DNA from: DATJLY01 sp963729295
GTDB lineage: Bacteria; Pseudomonadota; Alphaproteobacteria; ATCC43930; CGMCC-115725
Length of the DNA stretch: 64,000 nucleotides
Assembly: GCA_963729295.1 (NCBI GenBank)
Contig: CAVSNJ010000029.1
Location: 339,849-403,848 of the forward strand
Direction of reading: 5' to 3'
Part shown: piece by piece, positions 35,480 through 43,501 of the stretch
Numbering within the stretch: the stretch's first letter is position 1
Layout of the letters: each line of letters starts with the position of its first letter
The notes under the pieces: generated by a model
Seen by the model: only the letters and a program-made list of their open reading frames with translations
What the model was told of the DNA's origin: nothing
Database searches by the model: none
Made by a program: the position numbers and the translations under genes

Positions 35480-36286
35480 TCACCCGATATTGACGAGCGC
35501 GCCGCCATCGACGGGAAGCGCGACGCCGGTGATGAAGTTCGCCTCGTCCGACGCGAGGAAGAGCGCGGCGTTCGCCACGTCCCATGCGGTCCCCATGCGC
35601 CGGCGCAGCGGCACGCGCGCGTCGCGCATCGCCGCCACCTCGGCGCGGGTCTTGTTGGTCGCCCGCGCGCGCGTGTCGACCGCCATCGGCGTGTCCATCA
35701 GGCCCGGCAGGATGACGTTGGCCCGCACGCCATATTCGGCGTTTTGGATCGCGAGCTGCTGCGTATAGGCGACGAGCGCGGCCTTCGTCGCCTTGTAGGT
35801 GACATAAGGGTAGTTCTCCCATGCCGCGACCGACGAGATGTTGACGATCGATCCCGCACGCTGCTGCCGCATCAGCGGCAACGCGTGCTTGCACGCCATG
35901 ATCGTGCCGCGGAGATTGATGGCGGCGATGCGGTCGAACGCGGCCTCGGTAATCTCGAGCGGGCCGGCGTCGCCGCCGGCGATGCTGACGCCGACGTTGT
36001 TGTGAAGGATGTCGACGCGGCCAAACCGTTCGCGCGCGAACGCGATGAGCTTCGCCAGCGACGCCTCGACCGTGACGTCGGCGGCAAAGGCGAGGCACGT
36101 GCCGCCCTCCTTCGCCGCCATCGCGGCCGTCTCTTCCGCGGATTCGAACCGATTGTCGGCCGCCACGACGCGCGCGCCCTCCTGCGCGAAACGCAGCGCC
36201 GTGGCGCGGCCGTTGCCGAGCCCCTCGCCCGGCCCCTGCCCTGCGCCGACAACGATCGCGACCTTGCCGGCAAGCCGATCCGCCAT
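35480..36286 (-). CDS. Short-chain dehydrogenase/reductase
   Basis: A 268-residue classical SDR; ATG 36286 with GGGAGG ahead. The cofactor loop is an extended GAGQGPGEGLGNGRATA, then NNVGVS, NISSVAAW and YKATKAA (Tyr and Lys of the active site), ending LPVDGGALVNIG. First gene of the minus-strand operon SDR, amidohydrolase, TAXI-like protein. Divergent from the dehydrogenase gene at 36410 across 123 bases. Substrate unknown. Confidence 0.9.
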   Translation of the reverse strand: MADRLAGKVAIVVGAGQGPGEGLGNGRATALRFAQEGARVVAADNRFESAEETAAMAAKEGGTCLAFAADVTVEASLAKLIAFARERFGRVDILHNNVGVSIAGGDAGPLEITEAAFDRIAAINLRGTIMACKHALPLMRQQRAGSIVNISSVAAWENYPYVTYKATKAALVAYTQQLAIQNAEYGVRANVILPGLMDTPMAVDTRARATNKTRAEVAAMRDARVPLRRRMGTAWDVANAALFLASDEANFITGVALPVDGGALVNIG

Positions 36287-36409
36287 GACGCCGCCTCCCG
36301 CCCTTCTCGCGACGGTTAGCACCGCCGGGCGGCCGCTTCCAGTGATCCGATGGGGACCTTGCCTCGGGCTCCGCGCCGCCGCACACTCGGCACCCGCGGG
36401 AGGATGGGG

Positions 36410-37456
36410 ATGGCCAAGTTCAAAGTGGTGACGCCCAAGGGGACGAGCTACGCCGTCGGCGCCAACAACAGCTACGAATACGAGAACGAGGCGCTCACCC
36501 CGCTCGATGCCGAGATCGTCGAGATCGACGGCTCATCCGAGAACGCCTTCATCGCCGCGGCGCACGATGCCGAGGCCGTCTATGCCAAGGGCGTCAAGTT
36601 CACGAAGCGCATGATCGACGGGCTCGAGCGTTGCCGCATCATCTCGCTGGGCTCGGTGGGCGTCGATTCCGTCGATGTCGCGGCGGCCACCGCGCGCGGC
36701 ATCCCGGTCACGAACGTGCCCGACACCTTCATCGAGGAAGTGGCCGACCACGCGATGATGCTGCTTCTCTCCTCGTTCCGCCGCCTCCTGCAGCAGGACC
36801 GCATGGTGCGCGAGGGACGCTGGCGCGAAGGCCGGCCCGCGCTCAGTCAGCCGCGCCTCATCGGCCAGACTCTGGGCTTCATCGCCTTCGGCCATGTCGC
36901 GCGCCAGGTGGCGGTGCGGGCGCGGCCCTTCGGCCTGCGCCTCCTCGCCTACGATCCTTATGTCGAAGAGCTGACGATGAGTCCCTACGGCGTCGAGCCG
37001 GTGACGCTCGACGAGTTGCTGCAAACGTCGGACTTCGTGTCGATGCACGCGCCCGCGACCGAGGATGCGCGGCGCATGCTGACCGAGCGCCACTTCCGGC
37101 TGATGAAGAAGACCGCCATCTTCATCAACACCGGGCGCGGGCCGACGGTAGACGAAGCGTCCCTCATCAAGGCCTTGCAGCAGGGATGGATCGCCGGCGC
37201 CGGTCTCGACGTGCTCGAGACCGAGCCGCCCAATGCCGACAACCCGCTCCTCAAGATGGACAATGTCACGCTGACGCCGCATGTGGCGTCGGCCTCGGGG
37301 CGGTTCGATCCGATGCGGCGGCGCCGCGTTGGCCAGGAGATCGCGCTCGCCTTGAAGGGCATGTGGCCGCGCTCCTGCGTCAATCCCTCGGTGCTCGAGA
37401 AATCCGATTTGCGGCGCTGGCAGCCTTATTCGATGGAACGGGGCCCGGCGAACTAG
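36410..37456 (+). CDS. D-isomer-specific 2-hydroxyacid dehydrogenase
   Basis: A 348-residue enzyme. ATG 36410 was chosen over ATG 36404 because GGGAGG sits too close to the first. GSVGVDSVDVAAATARGIPVTNVPDTFIEEVADHAM is the N-domain hinge; the Rossmann loop is a loose LGFIAFGHVARQVA rather than GxGxxG. FINTGRGPTVDEASL contains the catalytic Arg region and TPHVAS the catalytic His. Members oxidise phosphoglycerate, formate, glycerate or other D-2-hydroxy acids. The TPP enzyme gene follows by 12 bases. Confidence 0.88.
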   Translation: MAKFKVVTPKGTSYAVGANNSYEYENEALTPLDAEIVEIDGSSENAFIAAAHDAEAVYAKGVKFTKRMIDGLERCRIISLGSVGVDSVDVAAATARGIPVTNVPDTFIEEVADHAMMLLLSSFRRLLQQDRMVREGRWREGRPALSQPRLIGQTLGFIAFGHVARQVAVRARPFGLRLLAYDPYVEELTMSPYGVEPVTLDELLQTSDFVSMHAPATEDARRMLTERHFRLMKKTAIFINTGRGPTVDEASLIKALQQGWIAGAGLDVLETEPPNADNPLLKMDNVTLTPHVASASGRFDPMRRRRVGQEIALALKGMWPRSCVNPSVLEKSDLRRWQPYSMERGPAN

Positions 37457-37468
37457 AGGAGAGACAAG

Positions 37469-39109
37469 ATGAAGGTCGGTGCGGCGATCGCGGAGATCAT
37501 GAAGCGCGAAGGGATCGAGATCCTGTGCGCCTATCCGGTCAACCACCTGATCGAGTATGCGGCGGCGGCCGACATCAGGCCGATCATCGTGCGCCAGGAG
37601 CGCATCGGCCTCCACATGGCGGACGCGATCTCGCGCGTGACGCAGGGGCGCAAGATCGGCGCCTTCTGCATGCAGCACGGGCCCGGCACCGAGAACGCCT
37701 ATGGCGGGATCGCGCAGGCGTTCAGCGAATCGATCCCGATCCTGGTCATTCCCGGCGGCTATCCGCGCCGCATCGCCCAGGTCGGCGCCAACTACAGCGC
37801 CACGCGCGAGATGCGCGGCATCGCGAAGTCGGCGGAATCGCTGACCTCGCCGGCCGAAGTGTCGAACGTGATGCGCCGCGCCTTCTCGAAATTGAGGAAC
37901 GGGCGCGGTGGCCCCGCGATCGTCGAGGTGCCGGCCGATCTGTGGCACGAGGAGATGGCGGGCGAGCTCCGCTACACGCCGGTCGTGCCGAGCCGCTATG
38001 CGCCCGAGCCCGCGGCCTTGAAGGAGGCGGCGCGCCTCCTCGCCAAGGCCGAGCGGCCGGTGATCTATGCCGGCCAGGGCGTGCACTGGGCGCGCGCGTG
38101 GGGCGAGCTCAGGGCGTTTGCCGAGCATCTCGGCGCCCCGGTGGTGACGAGCCTCGAGGGCAAGAGCGCATTCCCGGAAAATCACCGCCTGTCGCTCGGC
38201 TCGGGCGGCGTCAGCATGGGCAAGCACGCGCGCCATTTCCTCGACCGCGCCGACATCATCTTCGGCATCGGCTGCAGCTTCACCGAGAGCAATTTCGCGA
38301 TCGCCATGCCCAAGGGCAAGGTGATGATCCACGCGACGCTCGACCCCGATCACCTCAACAAGGACATCGCCTGCGCCGTGGGGCTGGTCGGCGACGCGGC
38401 GCTGACGCTCGAAGGATTGCAGCGCGCGCTCCAGGAGTTCGTGCCGCAAAAACGCGACGACAGCGCGGTCGCGCGCGAGATCGCCGAGGTGCGCGACGGG
38501 TGGCTCGCCGAATGGCGGGCGCGGCTCACCGACAACGCAGCACCGCTGACGCCCTATCGCGTCATCTGGGACATGCTCAACACGGTCGATGTCGAGAATA
38601 CGATCGTGACGCACGACGCGGGTAGCCCACGCGACCAGATCACGCCGTTCTGGCAGACGAAGACGCCGCACTCTTATATCGGCTGGGGCAAGACGACGCA
38701 GCTCGGATACGGGCTCGGCCTCGCCATGGGGGCGAAGCTCGCGCATCCGGACAAGCTCTGCATCAATGTCTGGGGCGATGCCGCGATCGGCTTTACCGGC
38801 ATGGATTTCGAGACCGCGGCGCGCAACCGCATCCCGATCCTGTCGGTGCTGTTCAACAACAATTCGATGGCGTGCGAGCTGCACATCATGCAGACCTCGA
38901 CCGAGAAATTCCGCTCGACCGACATCTCCGGCAATTACGCCGACCTGGCGAAGGCGCTGGGGGGTTATGGCGAGCGCGTGACGGACGCGGCCGAGATCGT
39001 GCCAGCCCTGAAGCGCGGCATCGCGCAGACGAAGGACGGGCGCCCCGCTCTCCTCGAATTCATCACGCGCCAGGAGACCGCCGTCTCGCGCCACCCGCCG
39101 ACGGTTTAG
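37469..39109 (+). CDS. Thiamine-pyrophosphate-dependent enzyme (acetolactate-synthase/decarboxylase-like)
   Basis: A 546-residue three-domain TPP enzyme. Glu44 in VRQERIGLHMADA is the glutamate that activates the cofactor; VIYAGQGVHWARAWGELRAFAE is the middle domain; GDAAIGFTGMDFETAARNRIPILSVLFNN near residues 436-464 is the TPP/Mg2+ motif. Related enzymes are acetolactate synthase, benzoylformate or oxalyl-CoA decarboxylase and sulfoacetaldehyde acetyltransferase. Coupled by 12 bases to the hydroxyacid dehydrogenase, so it may use a 2-oxo acid made by that enzyme (inference). Confidence 0.9.
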   Translation: MKVGAAIAEIMKREGIEILCAYPVNHLIEYAAAADIRPIIVRQERIGLHMADAISRVTQGRKIGAFCMQHGPGTENAYGGIAQAFSESIPILVIPGGYPRRIAQVGANYSATREMRGIAKSAESLTSPAEVSNVMRRAFSKLRNGRGGPAIVEVPADLWHEEMAGELRYTPVVPSRYAPEPAALKEAARLLAKAERPVIYAGQGVHWARAWGELRAFAEHLGAPVVTSLEGKSAFPENHRLSLGSGGVSMGKHARHFLDRADIIFGIGCSFTESNFAIAMPKGKVMIHATLDPDHLNKDIACAVGLVGDAALTLEGLQRALQEFVPQKRDDSAVAREIAEVRDGWLAEWRARLTDNAAPLTPYRVIWDMLNTVDVENTIVTHDAGSPRDQITPFWQTKTPHSYIGWGKTTQLGYGLGLAMGAKLAHPDKLCINVWGDAAIGFTGMDFETAARNRIPILSVLFNNNSMACELHIMQTSTEKFRSTDISGNYADLAKALGGYGERVTDAAEIVPALKRGIAQTKDGRPALLEFITRQETAVSRHPPTV

Positions 39110-39130
39110 CCGTCTCGGACCGGCGGGACA

Positions 39131-40144
39131 TCATTTTCCGCCATTGACCCGCGCGGCGGCCTCCTTGACGAGGCTCAGATCGGCGTGTGCCGCCATGTCG
39201 ATATGCGCCGGCAAGAGGCCCTGCGCCACCAGCTCGTCGACGTTCTGCTGCAAGGCGGAAATGTTCGGCAGGTCGTTCGGATCGCGGTAATAGTCGTCCT
39301 TCGTAAAGAGCCAAGGCTCGTAATGGTCGGCCGAAGTCTTGGTGAATTGGGTCACGAGCTTTATCACTTCGGCGTGGTTGGCCGGGTCTTCGAACCAGCG
39401 CCGCGTGCGGATCGTGTCCTCGAGGAAATCGACCATGGCAGCGCGGTTCTTTTCGAGGAAGCCGGCGCGCGCCGACCACAGGATCATTTGCGTGGCTCCG
39501 GCGGCCTCGCGCTGGGTGAAGAGCGTACGCGCCATCGCGCGCAGGCTCGGATCCTCCGAGAACGGCAGCGGGCTCGAGATCAGATCGACCTTTCCGTCGA
39601 CGAGCGCGGCGTGGTGGTTCGGCATCGACACCTCGACGATCGTCACGTCCTTCATTGGATCGAGTCCGTGCTTCTTCAGCATCTCGCGCAGCGGCACGTC
39701 CATGGCGCCGCCAATTCCGCTCGAGGCCAGCACCTTGCCCTTCAGATCCTCGATCGTGCGGATCGGGCTTTCCTTCTTCACCATGTATTCGTCGGAATAG
39801 TAGCCCGGCACGCCGTCCTGCAATTCGTCGGCAATGACGCGGATATCGTCCATTCCGGCTTTCTGGATCGCCGCGGCGAGCGAGGAATAGGCGAACGTCG
39901 CCACTTCGATGTCGCCCGTGGCGAGCGCCGGGATCATGAGCGGCGTGCTGTTGAAATGGAGTGACTCGAACGTGTAGCTCTTGCCCTCGTGGCGCGCGAT
40001 GCCAGGTTTCAGGAACAGGATCGACGGCATGTTGGTGACGATCGCGACCCACGTGACGCGGATCTTGACCGGCTCGGCCGCGGCCGGCGACACGAGCAGA
40101 GCAAGATTGAACAATGCGGCGACGACGCTAGCCAAGGCGCGCAT
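39131..40144 (-). CDS. ABC transporter substrate-binding protein (NMT1-like), paralogue A
   Basis: A 337-residue exported protein, ATG 40144 after GAGGGGGAAG, signal MRALASVVAALFNLALLVSPAAAE. SEVKIR-type start is VKIRVTWVAIVTNMPSILFLKPGIARHEGKSYTFE; later DELQDG, SLADLKGK-type EDLKGKVLASSGIGGAMDV, and an ending SLVKEAAARVNGGK shared with the divergent gene at 40304. The two are paralogues transcribed away from a 159-base shared control region. No permease nearby; ligand unknown. Confidence 0.85.
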   Translation of the reverse strand: MRALASVVAALFNLALLVSPAAAEPVKIRVTWVAIVTNMPSILFLKPGIARHEGKSYTFESLHFNSTPLMIPALATGDIEVATFAYSSLAAAIQKAGMDDIRVIADELQDGVPGYYSDEYMVKKESPIRTIEDLKGKVLASSGIGGAMDVPLREMLKKHGLDPMKDVTIVEVSMPNHHAALVDGKVDLISSPLPFSEDPSLRAMARTLFTQREAAGATQMILWSARAGFLEKNRAAMVDFLEDTIRTRRWFEDPANHAEVIKLVTQFTKTSADHYEPWLFTKDDYYRDPNDLPNISALQQNVDELVAQGLLPAHIDMAAHADLSLVKEAAARVNGGK

Positions 40145-40176
40145 CTTCTTCCCCCTCGCTCTTGCCATGCGCGAAT

Positions 40177-40188
40177 TTTGCGCGCAAA
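40177..40188. promoter_or_regulatory. Perfect palindrome TTTGCGCGCAAA, candidate operator
   Basis: A 12-base perfect palindrome in the 159-base divergent region between two paralogous binding-protein genes, 33 bases from the minus-strand start and 116 from the plus-strand start. Good position for a dimeric regulator, but sequence alone cannot show binding. Confidence 0.35.
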
Positions 40189-40303
40189 TCGTCTCACTTG
40201 CCAGAGCCGGCCTCGCGCGCTCGGGAACGGGGTCTCCCAATTTCGCCGCCGTTGGGGCAAGCTGGCGACGGACCGATGCAGAAACCGAATTTTAGAGGGG
40301 AAC

Positions 40304-41311
40304 ATGGTCGCTCGATTGAAGACACTCGCATTCCTGGCGCTCGCGCTCGCCGTGGGATCAACCTCGGGCACGCGCGCCGATCCGGTCAATATCCGCATCG
40401 CCTGGGTCGTGGCGCCGGCCGCGCTCTCGCCCATCCTGTTCGCGCCCCCGGGCGTCGCCAAGCATCTCGGCAAATCCTATAACTTCGATCCGATCAACAT
40501 CACCGCCTCGCCGCAGCACATCACCGCGATCGCGGCCGGCGAGATCGAAATCGCGGCGCTCAATTTCGCCTCGTTCCCGCTCGCCATCGAGAATGCGGGC
40601 CTGACCGACCTGCGCATCATCTGCGACGAGCTGCAGGATGGGCATGACGGCTATTTCAGCGCGACCTACATGGTGCGGAACGATTCCGGCATCACCAAGC
40701 CCGAGGATTTGAAGGGCAAGGTCGTCGCCGTCAATGGACTCGGCACCGGCGTCGACATGGGCATGCGCGCCGAGATGCTGAAGCACGGCCTTCATTTCCC
40801 CGGCGACTACACCATCGTCGAGGTTCCATTCCCGACCATGGCCGCCGTGCTGAGCGACAAAAAGGCCGATCTCATCACCGGCGCCGTACCGTTCGTCTAT
40901 GGGCCGGAGCTGATGAACACGGCGCACACGCTCTTCACGCTGAAGGACGGGCTCGGCGGCGCCGAGCTGTCGTTCTGGGTCATGCGCGAGGGCTTCATCA
41001 AGGCGCACCGCGCCGCGGTCGTCGATCTACTCGAGGACACGGTCAGGGCCTATCGCTGGTACTACGACCCCAAGAACCACGACGCGGCGGTCGCGATCGT
41101 GGCGAAATTCACCAAGCGCCCGGCCGATCAACTCGACTGGGCCTTCACCAAGCGCGACAATTATCGCGACACGGACGGCATCGTGAATCTCGGTGAGCTG
41201 CAACACAACGTCGATACGGTGCACGAGCTGGGCTTCGTCAAGGCGCCGCTCAAAGTGGCGGACTACGCCGATTTGAGCCTCGTCAAGGAAGCGGCGGCGC
41301 GCATCAAATAG
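40304..41311 (+). CDS. ABC transporter substrate-binding protein (NMT1-like), paralogue B
   Basis: A 335-residue exported protein starting ATG 40304 after GAGGGG, signal MVARLKTLAFLALALAVGSTSGTRAD. VNIRIAWVVAPAALSPILFAPPGVAKHLGKSYNFDPINI, DELQDGHDGYFSATYMVRNDSGI, and FTKRDNYRDTDGIVNLGELQHNVDTVHELG align with the divergent paralogue at 39131-40144. The pair likely arose by duplication and inversion. No transport partner nearby. Confidence 0.87.
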   Translation: MVARLKTLAFLALALAVGSTSGTRADPVNIRIAWVVAPAALSPILFAPPGVAKHLGKSYNFDPINITASPQHITAIAAGEIEIAALNFASFPLAIENAGLTDLRIICDELQDGHDGYFSATYMVRNDSGITKPEDLKGKVVAVNGLGTGVDMGMRAEMLKHGLHFPGDYTIVEVPFPTMAAVLSDKKADLITGAVPFVYGPELMNTAHTLFTLKDGLGGAELSFWVMREGFIKAHRAAVVDLLEDTVRAYRWYYDPKNHDAAVAIVAKFTKRPADQLDWAFTKRDNYRDTDGIVNLGELQHNVDTVHELGFVKAPLKVADYADLSLVKEAAARIK

Positions 41312-41484
41312 GCAGCGGCGCACAACAAGTAATCATCTGGTAAGCAGCGGCGCGCGGTATTTGCTCCTCTTTTCGGGCAAGTACCGCGCGTGTCGCGCCC
41401 GATTGACGGGGCCCGGAAATAAATCCTTTACGCTCACCGCCGATCATGCCTTACTTCACCCGCCGGACGGAGGGGGAACCAGTC

Positions 41485-41856
41485 ATGGTACGCTCGGCCC
41501 TGATCGTGGCGCTTTTTTTCGCGCTGTGTACAACGCCAGTTTTCGCGAAGACCGAAGCCAAGGCAGAGCGCGGCATCGCATCCACCTATTCGATGAAGCT
41601 TGTGGGACATCGCACCGCGTCAGGCGCGAGGTTGGATACACACGGCCTAACCGCGGCGCATCAATACCTTCCGCTCGGCACCAAGCTCCTCGTGACGAAT
41701 CGCAAGAACGGCCGCAAGGTCGTCGTCACTGTCAACGACCGCGGCCCGTTTCTCAAAGGCCGCATCATCGACCTCTCGCCGGCGGCCGCGGCGCAACTCG
41801 GCATGAGACGCGCCGGGCTCGCGCCGGTCGAGATTCGCATCGCCGACGAACGTTGA
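41485..41856 (+). CDS. rlpA: RlpA-like double-psi beta-barrel lipoprotein/exported protein
   Basis: A 123-residue exported protein: ATG 41485, signal MVRSALIVALFFALCTTPVFAK. GIASTYSMKLVGHRTASGARLDTHGLTAAHQYLPLGTKLLV then VTVNDRGPFLKGRIIDLSPAAAAQLGM is the RlpA double-psi barrel, the septal-ring peptidoglycan lytic domain that binds and cleaves denuded glycan strands. There is no C-terminal SPOR domain, so it is the short form. GGAGGGGGAA lies about 10 bases upstream. Convergent with msrA. Confidence 0.85.
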   Translation: MVRSALIVALFFALCTTPVFAKTEAKAERGIASTYSMKLVGHRTASGARLDTHGLTAAHQYLPLGTKLLVTNRKNGRKVVVTVNDRGPFLKGRIIDLSPAAAAQLGMRRAGLAPVEIRIADER

Positions 41857-41910
41857 GCACGGGGCGCGCGCGCGCTTACGCGCCCGCTCTCGCTCAGCGC
41901 CAGCTCTCTC

Positions 41911-42552
41911 CTACGCGCTCGGGCAGGTGACGCCCGTGCCGCCCAGCCCGCAATAACCGCCGGGATTCTTGGCGAGATATTGCTGGTGGTAATCCTCGGC
42001 GTAGTAGAAGGGCGGCGCTTCGCGGATTTCCGTCGTGATCGCGCCCAAGCTCTTGTCGCGCAGCGCGCGGTTGTAAGCGAGTTGCGAGGCTTCGGCCTTC
42101 TGGCGCTGCTCGGGCGTCGTCCAATAGATCGCCGAGCGGTACTGCGTGCCGACATCGTTGCCCTGGCGCATTCCCTGGGTCGGGTCGTGGCTTTCCCAGA
42201 ATGTCTTCAGGAGCGTGTCGTATGAGACGCGCTTCGGATCGAACACGACAAGCACCGCTTCAGTATGGCCGGTGAGGCCGCTGCACACTTCCTCGTAGGA
42301 GGGATTGGGCGTGTGGCCGCCTTCGTAGCCCACCGCCGTCGTATAGACGCCGGGAAGCTGCCAGAACACGCGCTCGGCGCCCCAGAAACAGCCGAGCCCG
42401 AAATAGGCCGTCTCGAGCCCCTCGGGAAAGGGCGGCTCGAGCCGGTTGCCGTTGACGAAGTGCTTCGCCGGCACGCGCATCTTCGCCGTCCGCCCAGGGA
42501 GCGCCTTGTCGGCGTCCGGGATCTCGAGCGGTTTTCTCCTCAGCGACCACAT
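41911..42552 (-). CDS. msrA: Peptide methionine-S-sulfoxide reductase MsrA
   Basis: A 213-residue protein, ATG 42552 after GAGGAGAGG. YFGLGCFWGAERVF holds the catalytic Cys55; GYEGGHTPNPSYEEVCSGLTGHTEAV and YRSAIYWTTPEQ are the substrate and regulation motifs. The C-terminal GGYCGLGGTGVTC has resolving cysteines. Reduces methionine-S-sulfoxide in oxidised proteins with thioredoxin. Single-domain; no msrB fused. A 50-residue N-terminal extension precedes the fold. Confidence 0.95.
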   Translation of the reverse strand: MWSLRRKPLEIPDADKALPGRTAKMRVPAKHFVNGNRLEPPFPEGLETAYFGLGCFWGAERVFWQLPGVYTTAVGYEGGHTPNPSYEEVCSGLTGHTEAVLVVFDPKRVSYDTLLKTFWESHDPTQGMRQGNDVGTQYRSAIYWTTPEQRQKAEASQLAYNRALRDKSLGAITTEIREAPPFYYAEDYHQQYLAKNPGGYCGLGGTGVTCPSA

Positions 42553-42669
42553 GGCGCCTCTCCTCGAAAATCTGCCGGCATTATCCGGGGAACCGCGCCC
42601 AGCGCGCAACTGCGCTTAGCGAGAGGTGCGGCTTGTGCTAGGAGGGCGGCGCGAACAGGGGAGAATCCG

Positions 42670-43500
42670 ATGGCGACGACGGTGGTGGTGATCGCGCAGG
42701 GCGAGATGGGGGCCGGGATCGGGTCGCGGCTTCACGCGCATGGCGCGCGCGTCCTCACCTCGCTCGCGGGACGCAGCTCGGCGAGCGCCGAGCGCGCGGC
42801 CAAGGCCGGCATGGAGCCGCTCTCCGACGACGCGCGGCTCGTCACCGAGGCCGATTTCCTCATGTCGGTCATTCCGCCGGGCGCGGCGGTTTCCTTCGCG
42901 CGCCGCTTCGCGCCCCATCTCGCGAAGAGCGCGAAGAAGCCCGTCTTCGTCGAATGCAACGCGATCAGCGCGCCCCGTGTCGAGGAGATAGCAGCGATCA
43001 TCGCGCCGACCGGCGCGCCCTTCGTCGATGGCGGCATCGTCGGAGGGCCGCCTGCGCCCGACAGGATCGGCGGGCGCATCTATGTCTCGGGACCGCAGGC
43101 CGCGCGTGCGCTCGAGCTGAAGGCGCTCGGGCTCGACATCCGCCCGGTCGAGGGACCGGTCGGCGCGGCATCCGCCGTCAAATGCTCCTATGCCGCGCTC
43201 ACCAAGGGGACGCAGGCGCTGGGCGTGGCGCTGATCCTCGGCGCGATGCGCGCGGGCGTGGCCGAGCCGTTGCGCGAAGAGCTCACCACGAGCCAGAAGA
43301 CGCTCTATGATTATCTTGCGCGCCAGATCCCCAACATGTACCGCAAGGCCTATCGCTGGGTTGCCGAGATGGAGGAGATCGGCGAGCACCTCGGCCTCGC
43401 CGAGCCCGGCGCGCGCGAGATCTATCGCGGCATGGCGCGGCTCTACGAGCATCTCGACGAGAAGCAGATCGCGACGCTCGACCGGTTCCTCGGACGTTGA
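42670..43500 (+). CDS. NAD(P)-dependent 6PGDH-like dehydrogenase with DUF1932 C-terminal domain
   Basis: A 276-residue protein. The Rossmann loop reads VVVIAQGEMGAGIGSRL with an unusual AQG start; FVDGGIVGGPPAPDRIGGRIYVSG follows. The C-terminal part (SAVKCSYAALTKGTQALGVALILGAMRAGVAEPLREEL) is typical of DUF1932 dehydrogenases, relatives of 6-phosphogluconate and 3-hydroxyisobutyrate dehydrogenases. HyuA starts one base past its stop, so both act in the same pathway. Substrate unknown. Divergent from msrA. Confidence 0.85.
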   Translation: MATTVVVIAQGEMGAGIGSRLHAHGARVLTSLAGRSSASAERAAKAGMEPLSDDARLVTEADFLMSVIPPGAAVSFARRFAPHLAKSAKKPVFVECNAISAPRVEEIAAIIAPTGAPFVDGGIVGGPPAPDRIGGRIYVSGPQAARALELKALGLDIRPVEGPVGAASAVKCSYAALTKGTQALGVALILGAMRAGVAEPLREELTTSQKTLYDYLARQIPNMYRKAYRWVAEMEEIGEHLGLAEPGAREIYRGMARLYEHLDEKQIATLDRFLGR

Positions 43501-43501
43501 G

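Noticed and set aside
36533..39094. 853-codon frame antisense to the hydroxyacid dehydrogenase and TPP enzyme
   Set aside because: No family features; a shadow of two strongly recognised plus-strand genes.
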